Of a stretch of DNA of 64,000 bases, positions 45,071 through 53,876 are shown piece by piece; position 1 is the first letter of the stretch, and the number at the start of each line of letters is the position of its first letter. Made by a program: the position numbers and the translations under genes. The notes beneath the pieces were generated by a model. The model saw only the letters and a list, made by a program, of their open reading frames with translations. It was not told where the DNA came from and made no database searches. Origin of the DNA: Geothrix oryzae (GTDB lineage: Bacteria > Acidobacteriota > Holophagae > Holophagales > Holophagaceae); NCBI RefSeq assembly GCF_030295385.1, contig NZ_AP027079.1:2480001-2544000 (forward strand), read 5' to 3'.

Positions 45071-46072
45071 ATGCTGCGGCTCAAGGACGGTCTCAAGGAT
45101 GGCCTGGACCGGGGCATCACCTACCTGCGCGTGTCGGTGACGGAGCAGTGCAACCTGGCCTGCGTCTACTGCAAGCCGCGGACCGGCGCCCTCGAGCGCG
45201 CCGAGCCCCCGGTCATGAGCCGCAACGAAGTGGTGCAACTGGTGAAGGTGTTCACCCGCCTGGGCATCCGCAAGGTCCGGCTCACCGGCGGCGAGCCCCT
45301 GATGCGCCGCGACCTGGAGACCCTCGTGGCGGGCATCAGCCCCGAGGTGGAGGGCCGCGTGCACCTCACCACCAACGGCATCCACCTGGCCCGCCGGGCC
45401 CGGGGCCTGCGCGATGCCGGACTCTGCGGGGTGAATGTGAGCCTGGACGCCGCGGAACGCGGCGCCTTCGAGCGCCTCACAGGGAAGGATGGCCTCGCCA
45501 AGGTGCTCGCGGGCCTCGAGGCCGCGCGGGCCGCGGGTCTCAAGGCCAAGCTGAACGCCGTGGTGCTGCGGGGCTGGAACGACGACCAGATCCTCCCCCT
45601 GGCGCGCCTCGCCCGGACCGAGGGGATCCAGGTCCGCTTCATCGAGTTCATGCCCTACCAGGGCAATGGCTGGGGCAAGGACCAGTTCATGCCCGCCGAC
45701 GAGATCCTCCGCACGGTCCAGGAAGGCCTGGGCACCGGGCTGGAGGAAGAGCCCGTCGTGGGCCTGGAGGAGGGCCCCGCGCGGATCTTCCGCCTGTCCG
45801 GGAGCGAAGGCAAGGTGGGCGTCATCTCCACCCTCAGCGCCGATTTCTGCGACCGCTGCAACCGCGTGCGCCTCACCAGCCGCGGGGAGCTGAAGGCCTG
45901 CCTCTTCGGGAACAAGCCCGTGGGCCTGCTGGAGCCCCTGCGGAACCACGCCTCCCACGAGGAACTCGCCCACCTCATCCGCCAGGCCCTCACCGAGAAA
46001 CTGGACTGCCACCCCATGCGCCGCGGACAGACGCCCGAGTTCGCCCAAGGCATGTGGCAGGTCGGCGGATGA
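45071..46072 (+). CDS. moaA: GTP 3',8-cyclase MoaA (molybdenum cofactor synthesis)
   Basis: A radical-SAM enzyme converting GTP to 3',8-cH2GTP. The CX3CX2C motif (CNLACVYC), GGEPLMRRDL, IEFMPYQGNGWG, the C-terminal second cluster (FCDRCNRVRL and a later ACLF cysteine) and the ending GG needed for activity are all present. The start is uncertain: the ATG used gives the usual N-terminus, while an ATG at 45002 or a GTG at 44957 would add a proline-rich stretch. It is coupled to mobA (ATGA) and lies next to a molybdoenzyme operon. Confidence 0.94.
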   Translation: MLRLKDGLKDGLDRGITYLRVSVTEQCNLACVYCKPRTGALERAEPPVMSRNEVVQLVKVFTRLGIRKVRLTGGEPLMRRDLETLVAGISPEVEGRVHLTTNGIHLARRARGLRDAGLCGVNVSLDAAERGAFERLTGKDGLAKVLAGLEAARAAGLKAKLNAVVLRGWNDDQILPLARLARTEGIQVRFIEFMPYQGNGWGKDQFMPADEILRTVQEGLGTGLEEEPVVGLEEGPARIFRLSGSEGKVGVISTLSADFCDRCNRVRLTSRGELKACLFGNKPVGLLEPLRNHASHEELAHLIRQALTEKLDCHPMRRGQTPEFAQGMWQVGG

Positions 46073-46668
46073 CCTCCGGAGAGGCCGGCCTGCTGCTCCT
46101 GAGCGGGGGGCGCAGCCGCCGCATGGGCGCCGCCAAGCACGCGCTGGCGCACCCGGAGGGAGGCACCTGGGGGGGGCACCTCGCGCGGGTCTTCGAGTCC
46201 GTGTTTCCAGGAGCGCCGATCCGGGTGCTCGGCGCCCCGCTGTCCGACCGGCCCGACCTGCCGGTCTTCGACGACCCCCGCCAGGGGCCGGCTGCGGCCC
46301 TGCGGACCTGGGCTTTGACCGAGGCCGCCTCGCCCCGGCGGTGGTGGGTGGTGGCCTGCGACCAGGTGCGCTGGACTCCGGAACGGCTCGCAGCCTGGGC
46401 GCGGCGGGCCGAAGCCGCGGATCCCGAGGCCACCCGCTGGGTGCTGGCGCAGCACGGGGGCCATCTCCAGCCCCTCGGCGGGTGGCTCCCGGACCGTTTC
46501 CGGCCCCGCCTCGCCGCCGCGCCGCATCGGTCCCTCATGGCCCTGACGGAAGCCCTGCCCCATCTCCTCCTGCCCTGTGACGGGCCCGAGTGGATCGATG
46601 TGGACACCCCGGAAGAGCGGCAGGAGTTCGAGGCGGAAAACCAGTCCGACCGCCAGTCCGGCCGCTAG
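46069..46668 (+). CDS. mobA: Molybdenum cofactor guanylyltransferase MobA
   Basis: Adds GMP to molybdopterin to give the guanine dinucleotide form used by the reductase encoded nearby. 199 residues with the nucleotidyltransferase signature LSGGRSRRMGAAKHAL (~11-26), FDDPRQGPAAAL and VVACDQV. It overlaps moaA by 4 bp. Its 3' end overlaps the convergent ferredoxin gene by 4 bp. Confidence 0.92.
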   Translation: MTSGEAGLLLLSGGRSRRMGAAKHALAHPEGGTWGGHLARVFESVFPGAPIRVLGAPLSDRPDLPVFDDPRQGPAAALRTWALTEAASPRRWWVVACDQVRWTPERLAAWARRAEAADPEATRWVLAQHGGHLQPLGGWLPDRFRPRLAAAPHRSLMALTEALPHLLLPCDGPEWIDVDTPEERQEFEAENQSDRQSGR

Positions 46669-47042
46669 CCCAGGCGCTTGCGCACCAGCCGCTCCACCGG
46701 CACGCCGCCCTTCAGGTGGCTTTCGATGATTTCGGGCACATCCGCGGGCGTGACATGGGCGTACCAGATGCCATCGGGGTAGACGAGCACCGCGGGACCG
46801 ATGGCGCAGAAGCCCACGGAGCCACAGTGCAGGCACTGCACCTCGCCCTCCCGGTTGCCCTTGTAGAACAGCAGCCCCTCGTCGATCAGGTGGGCCTTGA
46901 AGGCTTCCAGCACCGCCTCGGAGCCGTTGGCGGAGCAACTCTTGGAGGTGCACACCAGCACCTGCCGCTTCAGCGCCGGGCCCATCACGGGGGTCACGGC
47001 GGCATCCTGCTCGGGCGTGGGGAGGGAACGGGATTCATCCAT
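46665..47042 (-). CDS. Thioredoxin-like [2Fe-2S] ferredoxin
   Basis: 125 residues of the NuoE/HydB-N-terminal type thioredoxin-fold ferredoxin: VCTSKSC (CX4C) and a second cysteine group CLHCGSVGFC, followed by VTPADVPEIIESHLKGG as in HydB. The C-terminal pattern GVPVERLVRK also matches hydrogenase linkers. A free-standing electron carrier is likely. I started at the ATG of MDESRSLP since residues before it look non-coding. Confidence 0.88.
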   Translation of the reverse strand: MDESRSLPTPEQDAAVTPVMGPALKRQVLVCTSKSCSANGSEAVLEAFKAHLIDEGLLFYKGNREGEVQCLHCGSVGFCAIGPAVLVYPDGIWYAHVTPADVPEIIESHLKGGVPVERLVRKRLG

Positions 47043-47156
47043 GGGGCCAACCTCGGATCCCCACGATAGCAGCCCTGTCTCCGGCCGGCTGGAAGGCTCC
47101 AGATCCATGCCAATCGAGGGTTTGGAATCAAATTACTTAGTGGTTATTTAATTAAT

Positions 47157-47172
47157 AGTGATCATAGTCACG
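47157..47172. promoter_or_regulatory. CRP/FNR-family operator candidate before the respiratory operon
   Basis: AGTGATCATAGTCACG contains GTGA-N6-TCAC, the same half-site geometry as the palindrome before hydBAC. It sits in an unusually AT-rich stretch (47110-47215) 156 bp upstream of the cytochrome start. A TTGACC (47179) lies nearby, but I see no well-spaced -10 box. Confidence 0.5.
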
Positions 47173-47327
47173 AACGACTTGACCTCGTTGTCCACCCTAT
47201 CATCCTCAATGGCGAGATCCTTCCGCGTCCCTCCGCCGAGGCACCGCGGAAACCCTGAATTCAGCGTCTTCCCACCTCGGGATGGCGTCGCCCTGCCCCC
47301 AACTCTCCCCCAGAAAGGATGTGCTCC

Positions 47328-47648
47328 ATGCGGAACACCCTGAAGCTCCTCGCCGTGGTCGCGGCGCTATCGGCCTCGCTGGCCGCCCAGGGCGGCAGCG
47401 ACACCAAGGGCAAGTTCTTCTTCAAGAAGAACTGCAAGTCCTGCCACGCCCCGGGCGGCAGCGCCAAGGAGATCACGCCCCTCTCCAAGACCCAGGCCCA
47501 GTGGAAGGCCTACTTCGCCGCAGGCAAGCACAAGAAGGGCGCCGAGAAGCTCGACGGCCTGCTGAAGCCCGAGCAGGTCAAGGATGTCCAGACCTTCCTC
47601 GTGAACCACGCCTCCGACTCCCCGCAGCCCGAAACCTGCGGCGGCTGA
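47328..47648 (+). CDS. Small periplasmic mono-haem cytochrome c
   Basis: 106 residues: signal peptide (LLAVVAALSASLAAQGG), then one haem motif CKSCH (~30-34), and a distal region rich in lysine. A later methionine ligand is not obvious. The likely role is electron transfer in the periplasm for the reductase encoded downstream. AGGA lies nine bases before the chosen ATG; an ATG three codons earlier is alternative. Confidence 0.87.
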   Translation: MRNTLKLLAVVAALSASLAAQGGSDTKGKFFFKKNCKSCHAPGGSAKEITPLSKTQAQWKAYFAAGKHKKGAEKLDGLLKPEQVKDVQTFLVNHASDSPQPETCGG

Positions 47649-47689
47649 GCGTCTCGCGCCCCTGCCCTGAACCCTTCCCCGGAGCTTCC

Positions 47690-49420
47690 ATGAAACCCTC
47701 CCGCATCATGCTCGCCCTGGTCGCCATGCTGGCACCCGCGGCCCTGAGCGCCCAGTCCAACGAGGATCTGCAGAAGCAGATCGAACAGCTCAAGACGCAG
47801 CTGAAGGCCATCGAGGAGAAGGCCGCCACCGCGCAGGAAGTCGATGCCCGCCTGGTCAAGGTCGAGACCAAGGTCGCCGGCGACAACATCCAGTGGGGCG
47901 GCGATCTCCGCACCCGCTTCGAGTCCAGCGAGTGGCACTTCAAGCCCTACCAGCAGTTCATGGGCTTCGCCCAGAGCGCCGGCTATCCCGGCCCCCTGCC
48001 TCCGGGCTACGCGTACCCCTTCGTGCCCCTCACACAGAATTCCCCCGCCCAGGACTGGACCAACTCCGTCCAGTGGTCCACCCGTCTGCGCCTCAAGCTC
48101 GGCATCACCATCAACGAGCACGCCAAGATCATGGGCCGCCTGACGATGTACAAGGTCCACGGCGGCGCGGATGTCCCCACCTTCAACGGCTCGCCCAACA
48201 CCGTCCAGAACTCCTTCAACAGCGCCAAGGTGCCGGGCACGGATGTACTCCGCGTCGAGCGCGCCAGCCTCGTCTACGACTTCCCGGTGGGCGTCCTCTC
48301 CATCGGCCGCCAGAACACCTCGGACGGCCCCCCGTTTGAAGTGAAGGATGGCGTGGAGCGCCAGGCCACCCCGCAGGCCCTGGCCGTGAATGCCATGGTG
48401 GATGGCATCGGCTTCAAGTTCCACCTCGACAAGCTCGGCCTTCCCGAAGGAACGCTGCTGGGCCTCTGCTACGGCGTGGGCTACGAGTCCGGCTTCGGTG
48501 GCGGCGGCAATGTGAAGGCCAGCGCGGCCCCCGTGGGCTTCAACTTCACCAATGTGAACTGGACGCCCCAGGGCCCCAATGCCTCGGCCGCCACCCTGCA
48601 GGTCGCCAGCATCGGTCCCCTCAAGGACAGCACCGTGCTGGGCGCCATGTACGACATGCCCCTGCTCTTCCAGATCGGGGACACGGTCAGCAGCACGAAC
48701 CTCTACATCGGCTACAACCGCATGGGTAATCTCACGGACATCCCCTTCGGCAGCACCAACAACTTCCCCGTGCCCGCCATGCCCGGCATGGGCGGCATGC
48801 CCGCCATCCAATATGTCACCGCCACCAACAACCTGGGCGACATCGACCAGTGGACCGCCACCTGGAAGCATAAGGTCGGCGACAGCTTCACCTACTTCGC
48901 CAGCTACGGCCACATCAAGAGCCTGCCCAACGGGAAGATGAGCCAGTACGGCGCCTATTGGACCATGCCCGCGGCCTTCGGCGGCCAGACCCAGCAGCTC
49001 GCCGGCTTCGGCGGCCTCCTGGGCGACGCCAACAAGAGCCAGACCGCCAGCGCCTACTATGTGGGCATGCGCTGGGATGCCACCGAGAAGCTCGGCTTCG
49101 GCGCCGAGTTCAACCACGGGTCCCCGCGCTGGTGGACCTACAGCCCCGCCACCGGGGAAGCCACCGAGAAGCTCGGCACCCGCGGCGATGTGTGGGAAGG
49201 CTACATCCACTGGCAGTTCGCCAAGAACGCCGCCTTCCGCCTGGGCTTCCTGGACTACAAGTACAGCCACGCCTTCAGCGGGTGGCACATCAGCCCCGGG
49301 CCCTCCATGCCCGGCCAGAGCTGGGAAGATGCCTACGACCTGAACAAGAACCCGATGCTGCAGTACGGCTTCCCCGCCTCGGTGAAGTCCACCTACGCCT
49401 CCATCGAGGTCAAGTTCTAG
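47690..49420 (+). CDS. Outer-membrane porin-like beta-barrel protein
   Basis: 576 residues: signal peptide (LALVAMLAPAALSAQS), a short coiled coil (NEDLQKQIEQLKTQLKAIEE), then alternating amphipathic strands to a final aromatic residue (ASIEVKF), as in outer-membrane barrels. DUF3373-like proteins share this plan. Its place between a cytochrome and the reductase suggests substrate uptake or an electron conduit partner. GGAG precedes the ATG. Confidence 0.8.
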   Translation: MKPSRIMLALVAMLAPAALSAQSNEDLQKQIEQLKTQLKAIEEKAATAQEVDARLVKVETKVAGDNIQWGGDLRTRFESSEWHFKPYQQFMGFAQSAGYPGPLPPGYAYPFVPLTQNSPAQDWTNSVQWSTRLRLKLGITINEHAKIMGRLTMYKVHGGADVPTFNGSPNTVQNSFNSAKVPGTDVLRVERASLVYDFPVGVLSIGRQNTSDGPPFEVKDGVERQATPQALAVNAMVDGIGFKFHLDKLGLPEGTLLGLCYGVGYESGFGGGGNVKASAAPVGFNFTNVNWTPQGPNASAATLQVASIGPLKDSTVLGAMYDMPLLFQIGDTVSSTNLYIGYNRMGNLTDIPFGSTNNFPVPAMPGMGGMPAIQYVTATNNLGDIDQWTATWKHKVGDSFTYFASYGHIKSLPNGKMSQYGAYWTMPAAFGGQTQQLAGFGGLLGDANKSQTASAYYVGMRWDATEKLGFGAEFNHGSPRWWTYSPATGEATEKLGTRGDVWEGYIHWQFAKNAAFRLGFLDYKYSHAFSGWHISPGPSMPGQSWEDAYDLNKNPMLQYGFPASVKSTYASIEVKF

Positions 49421-49431
49421 ACACCGCCCCA

Positions 49432-49461
49432 CCGGGCCGGAGGGGCGACCCTCCGGCCCGG
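49432..49461 (+). terminator. GC-rich hairpin between porin and reductase genes
   Basis: A perfect 13-bp stem (CCGGGCCGGAGGG / CCCTCCGGCCCGG) with a GCGA loop. There is no U-run, so it is more likely a partial terminator or mRNA-stabilising structure than a full stop. Confidence 0.5.
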
Positions 49462-49486
49462 CCTTCGTCCTTCCTGGGAGACCCCG

Positions 49487-51676
49487 ATGGGAACCACTCG
49501 CATGGACCGCCGCCTGTTCCTGAAGGCCGCCGGCGCCACCGCCGCCGGAGCCGTCACCGCCAGCCAGGCGGGATGCCTCCGGTATTTCAAGAAGGGCCGG
49601 ACGGCTTCCGACGACCGCCGGGAAGTCCCGACGACCTGTGAGCTGTGCCCCAACAAATGCTCGGCCATCGCCGTGGTCGAGGGGGGCCTCGTCAAGAAGC
49701 TGAATCCCAATCCCGAGAACCCGAAGTCCCGCGACATGCTGTGCGCCCGCGGCAACGCGGCCATCAAGCAGGTCTACGATCCCGACCGCCTCAAACAGCC
49801 CATGATCCGCGTGGGCGCCCGCGGCGAAGGCAAGTGGAAACCCGTGAGCTGGGACGAGGCCTTCGATTTCGCTGCCAAGAAGCTGGCGGAAGCCAAGTCG
49901 AAGTACGGCCCCGAAAGCACCCTCTGGTCCTCCACCGAGGGCTTCCAGGAAGTCTTCTTCAAGAACCTGGGCCTGGCCTTCGGCTCGCCCAACCTCGTGC
50001 GCCACCCCACCCTCTGCCTGGCCTCGGTGAACCTGGCCTACAGCGCCACCTTCGGAACCGTCCCCAGCTTCGACCTGCTCAACAGCAAGTTCGTCATCAT
50101 GTCCGGCGCGAACCGCTTCGAGAGCATCATCACGCCCGACACCATGGATCTCATCGGCGGCGTGATGGAGCGCAAGGCCAAGCTGGTCTACCTCGATCCC
50201 CGCTTCACCGTCACCGCGGCCAAGGCCGACGAGTGGTACCCCATCAAGCCCGGCACCGACCTCGCGTTCATCCTCGCGATGATTCATGTGATCATCAAAG
50301 AGAACCGCCACAGCAAGGATTTCGTCGCCGCCTACACCACCGGCTTCGACCAGCTGGTCGAGCATGTGAAGCCCTACACCCCCGAGTGGGCCGAGCAGGA
50401 AACCGAGATCCCGGCGAAGGACATCATCCGCATCGCCCGCGAGTTCTCCGATGCCGCGCCGCGCGCCCTCTACTACGCCGGCCGGCGGTCCTCGTGGTAC
50501 CAGAACGACTTCCAGATGCGCCGCGCCCAGGCCATCCTCAACGCCATCGTGGGCAACTGGGACCAGCCCGGCGGCATGGTGCCCAACGCCAAGCTGCCCA
50601 AGGGCGAGTTCCTCTTCATGCCCTGGGACGAGCCCAAAGCGCCTCGCGTGGACGAGATCGAAAAGCACTTCCCCCTGGCCGCCAAGGGCGACGGTGTCTA
50701 CCTGAAGCTGCGCGAGAATGTGCTCAGCGGGAAGCCCTACCCCATCAAGGCCTGGATGGTCTACAAGCAGGATCCCCTGAACGCCATGCCCGACCAGGCC
50801 AAGACGATGAAGATGATCGAGCAGATGGACTTCATCGGCGTGATCGACGTCCAGATGAGCGACATGGCCTGGTATGCCGATGTGGTCTTCCCCGAGAGCG
50901 CCTACCTGGAGCGCACGGATCCGGTGGAAGTGATGCCCGGCATCTGGCCCGCCGTCGTCTACCGCCAGCAGGTGGTGAAACCCATCCACGACACCAAGCC
51001 GAACCTCGACATCGTCCAGGGCCTGGCCAAGCGGTTGGGCCTCAGCGACTACTTCGACTACACCATCGAGCAGTGGGTGGAGGCGGAGTTCAAGGAGCTG
51101 CCCATCCCCATGGCCGCCGAACACATGAAGAAGCACGGCGTGTGGGCCGCCAGCGGCCAGCCCAGCTACGGCAAGACCCTGACGCCCGACCATCGCTTCG
51201 TCACCAAGACCGGCAAGATCGAGCTCTTCTCGGAGCGCCTCCAGGAGGCCGGCCATGACCCGCTGCCCGTCTACGCCGCGCCGGTCCAGCCGCCCGGCGA
51301 CCGCTTCCGCCTCATCCTCGGCCGCGTGGGCTACTTCACCCACGCCAACCAGTCGAACAATGTCTGGCTGAACGAGTTCATGAAGGAGAACGACCTCTGG
51401 ATCAACCCGAAGCCCGCCGAGCGCCTCGGGATCAAGACCGGCTCCACCCTCACGGTCACCAGCAGTGTGGGCAGCGTGAAGCTCAAGGCCCGCGTCACGG
51501 AGGAGATCCGCCCCGACTGCGTGTTCATGCTCCACGGCTTCGGCAAGAAGTCGAAGATGCAGAGCCTGGTCTACCAGGTGGGCGCCAGCGATGCGGTGAT
51601 CCTCGAGACCGCCTGGGACAAGGTGTCGGGCAATGCCGCCTTCCACGAAACCTTCGTCAAAGTCGCGAACGCCTGA
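49487..51676 (+). CDS. Molybdopterin oxidoreductase catalytic subunit (Psr/Phs/Arr-type)
   Basis: 729 residues, exported by Tat (DRRLFLKAAG twin arginine). The [4Fe-4S] site CELCPNKC...CARGN is near 51-87, and C177 in HPTLCLAS is the likely Mo ligand, as in polysulfide/thiosulfate reductases. Other DMSO-reductase family words are MSGANRFES, YLDPRFTVTA and KTGKIELFSE. The substrate is not determined; candidates are polysulfide, thiosulfate, tetrathionate or arsenate. With the next three genes it forms a quinol-linked periplasmic reductase. Confidence 0.93.
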   Translation: MGTTRMDRRLFLKAAGATAAGAVTASQAGCLRYFKKGRTASDDRREVPTTCELCPNKCSAIAVVEGGLVKKLNPNPENPKSRDMLCARGNAAIKQVYDPDRLKQPMIRVGARGEGKWKPVSWDEAFDFAAKKLAEAKSKYGPESTLWSSTEGFQEVFFKNLGLAFGSPNLVRHPTLCLASVNLAYSATFGTVPSFDLLNSKFVIMSGANRFESIITPDTMDLIGGVMERKAKLVYLDPRFTVTAAKADEWYPIKPGTDLAFILAMIHVIIKENRHSKDFVAAYTTGFDQLVEHVKPYTPEWAEQETEIPAKDIIRIAREFSDAAPRALYYAGRRSSWYQNDFQMRRAQAILNAIVGNWDQPGGMVPNAKLPKGEFLFMPWDEPKAPRVDEIEKHFPLAAKGDGVYLKLRENVLSGKPYPIKAWMVYKQDPLNAMPDQAKTMKMIEQMDFIGVIDVQMSDMAWYADVVFPESAYLERTDPVEVMPGIWPAVVYRQQVVKPIHDTKPNLDIVQGLAKRLGLSDYFDYTIEQWVEAEFKELPIPMAAEHMKKHGVWAASGQPSYGKTLTPDHRFVTKTGKIELFSERLQEAGHDPLPVYAAPVQPPGDRFRLILGRVGYFTHANQSNNVWLNEFMKENDLWINPKPAERLGIKTGSTLTVTSSVGSVKLKARVTEEIRPDCVFMLHGFGKKSKMQSLVYQVGASDAVILETAWDKVSGNAAFHETFVKVANA

Positions 51677-51688
51677 GGAGGGTGGACC

Positions 51689-52240
51689 ATGGCCATCAAG
51701 AAGAAGCGCTACGCCCTCGTCATCGACTCGCGGAAATGCATCAACTGCAAAGCCTGCGCTGTCGCATGCAAGGCCGAGAACGAGGTTCCGATCGGGAACT
51801 TCCGCAACTGGATCAACGAAGACCGGCAGGGGGAATACCCCAAGCTCCGCATCGACTTCGAGCCGGAGCAGTGCCACCACTGCGAGCATCCCTCCTGCGT
51901 GCGGGTCTGCCCCACCGGGGCCTCCTGGCAGCGCAAGGACGGCATCGTGCTCGTGAACGATGACGAGTGCATCGGCTGCCGCTACTGCATGATCGCCTGC
52001 CCCTACGACGCCCGCTACTTCCACGAGGCGAGCGGCACGGTCCACAAGTGCACCCTCTGCAGCCACCGGATCGACAAGGGCACCATTCCGGCCTGCGTGG
52101 AGACCTGCCCCTCCAAGGTGCGCGTCTTCGGCGACCTGGAGGATCCCGCCAGCCGGGTACACGAACTGCTCGCCACGCGGCGCTACCGCGTGAAGGAACC
52201 CCAGACGGGCAACGGCCCCCAACTCTATTACCTGCTCTAG
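51689..52240 (+). CDS. Reductase Fe-S subunit with four cluster motifs (PsrB/PhsB type)
   Basis: 183 residues carrying four cysteine groups: CINCKACAVAC, CHHCEHPSC, CIGCRYCMIAC and CTLCSHRI...CVETC. This is the DmsB/PsrB-type electron wire between the membrane subunit and the Mo site. It has no signal peptide and should travel with the Tat-exported partner. The gaps to its neighbours are 12 and 9 bp. Confidence 0.95.
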   Translation: MAIKKKRYALVIDSRKCINCKACAVACKAENEVPIGNFRNWINEDRQGEYPKLRIDFEPEQCHHCEHPSCVRVCPTGASWQRKDGIVLVNDDECIGCRYCMIACPYDARYFHEASGTVHKCTLCSHRIDKGTIPACVETCPSKVRVFGDLEDPASRVHELLATRRYRVKEPQTGNGPQLYYLL

Positions 52241-52249
52241 GAGCGTGAT

Positions 52250-53230
52250 ATGCACGAGTTCAACTGGGGCCTCCTCATCGTGGTCTACCTGTTCCTCGGC
52301 GGCCTGTCCGCCGGGCTCTTCTTCGCCGCGGGCCTCGCCAACTACCTAGAGGTGGACGGCCAGCCCGCCTACCCCCGCATCGCCCGCATGGGGGCCCTGC
52401 TGGCGCCCTGGCCCGTGGCCATCGGCTCGGCCCTGCTCATCCTCGACCTGGGCAACTGGTACCGCTTCTACAAGCTGTTCATGCACTTCCGCTGGGAGAG
52501 CCCCATGTCCATCGGCAGCTGGCTCCTCACCCTCTTCACGGTGATCGCCTTCGTCTACGCCTTCGCCTGGCTGCCCGGGGACTGGCGGCAGAAGCTGTTC
52601 AGCCAGGTGCCGCCCGCCTGGAAGCAGGTCCACCGCCTGAATGTGGACCTCTCGGCCCACCGGAAGACCCTTGCCATGATCGGCTTCCCCTTCGCCATCG
52701 GCGTGGGCATCTACACCGGCGTGCTGCTGGGTGCCGTGTCCGCGCGCCCCTTCTGGAACACCAACCTGGTGGCCCAGATGTTCCTGTTCTCAGCCCTCTC
52801 CAGCGGTGCGGCGGCCCTGCTGCTGGCCATGGTGCTCGACCGGCGCAACCCCATCGAGGCCCACGAAACCAAGTTCCTCATCACCCTGGACATCGTGTTC
52901 ATCGTGCTGGAGCTCTTCATCATCCTGCCCTACCTCATCCACGGGACGCTCTCCGTGCTGGCCGTGAAGCAGGCCCTCTGGCTCATCCTGGGCGGCCCGT
53001 ACACAGTCGTGTTCTGGGTCTTCTTCCTGGGCCTGGGGCTCCTCACGCCGCTGGGCATCGAGGTCTACGAGCTGGCCCCCAGCCTGCTCAAGGGGCACAC
53101 CTTCCACGGCAGCCGGAACCTCGCCCTGGCCGCCTCGGGGCTCGTGCTCTTCGGCGGCTTCCTGCTGCGCTACATCTTCGTCTACGCTGGCCAGGTGAGC
53201 AGCTTCCACAAGATGGGGATGCTGCACTGA
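52250..53230 (+). CDS. NrfD/PsrC-type membrane quinol-binding subunit
   Basis: 326 residues with about eight hydrophobic helices. It opens FNWGLLIVVYLFLGGLSAG, and includes RFYKLFMHFRWESPMSIGSW and GVLLGAVSARPFWN, the NrfD/PsrC signature. The subunit exchanges electrons with menaquinol and anchors the complex. It follows the Fe-S gene directly. Confidence 0.95.
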   Translation: MHEFNWGLLIVVYLFLGGLSAGLFFAAGLANYLEVDGQPAYPRIARMGALLAPWPVAIGSALLILDLGNWYRFYKLFMHFRWESPMSIGSWLLTLFTVIAFVYAFAWLPGDWRQKLFSQVPPAWKQVHRLNVDLSAHRKTLAMIGFPFAIGVGIYTGVLLGAVSARPFWNTNLVAQMFLFSALSSGAAALLLAMVLDRRNPIEAHETKFLITLDIVFIVLELFIILPYLIHGTLSVLAVKQALWLILGGPYTVVFWVFFLGLGLLTPLGIEVYELAPSLLKGHTFHGSRNLALAASGLVLFGGFLLRYIFVYAGQVSSFHKMGMLH

Positions 53231-53241
53231 AGGAGCCCCCC

Positions 53242-53829
53242 ATGTCGCTCGCACGCCTGGCGGACCTCGCCCAGATCCTCGCGGAAGCCTTCCTGGAACC
53301 CGAGGCCGATCTGAAGGAGGCCCTGGGGGAGCTGCGGGACGGCCAGCCCGCAGATGCGCTCACCGGGCCCCTGGAGCGGATGACCCGACAGGCCCTGGCG
53401 CCGGAGGAGCAGCCCGTGGAATACGCGCGGCTCTTCCTCCACGCCAAGGATGCGGACACCATCCACCTCTTCGAGTCCGTCCAGACCCGGGGCCACCTCA
53501 TGGCCCCCGAAGTGCTCGGTCCCCTCCAGGCCCTCTACGACGAGGCCGACATCAGCCTCCAGGAGGATCTCACCGTCCCCCCGGACCACCTGGGCCTGGA
53601 ACTCGCCTGCCTGAGCTTCCTCCTGGGGCAGGTGATCGAGGGGGATCTGGCGGAACGCGATCAGTTCGTGGCGCTGGCCCGGCGCCTCCTCCGGGACCAC
53701 CTACGCCCCTTCGTTCAGGTCGTGGTCGAACAGCTGCCGCAGGTGGCCGCCCACCCCTACTACCTCGCTGCGGGGGAACTGGCGGCCGCCCTCCTGCCGG
53801 AAACCGAGAAGGCATTGGCAGAAATCTAG
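53242..53829 (+). CDS. TorD/DmsD-family assembly chaperone
   Basis: 195 helical residues with the TorD-like motifs VEYARLFLHAKD, LEDL-type aromatic-poor helices and PPDHLGLELACLSFLLGQ (compare E-x3-P-D-H). Chaperones of this family bind the Tat signal of the molybdoenzyme and aid cofactor insertion. It is the last gene of the structural operon and belongs to the reductase. Confidence 0.9.
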   Translation: MSLARLADLAQILAEAFLEPEADLKEALGELRDGQPADALTGPLERMTRQALAPEEQPVEYARLFLHAKDADTIHLFESVQTRGHLMAPEVLGPLQALYDEADISLQEDLTVPPDHLGLELACLSFLLGQVIEGDLAERDQFVALARRLLRDHLRPFVQVVVEQLPQVAAHPYYLAAGELAAALLPETEKALAEI

Positions 53830-53876
53830 GCAACCTACTGCTGGACAAAGGCTTGGCCCGCGTCCAGCATGGAATC

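Noticed and set aside
47179-47203. Sigma-70 promoter TTGACC/TATCAT before the cytochrome gene
   Set aside because: The spacer is 13 bp, too short; kept only as part of the AT-rich control region.
47510-52255. 1581-residue antisense frame opposite the reductase operon
   Set aside because: Same GC-driven shadow effect; no recognisable domain, and it opposes five well-supported genes.
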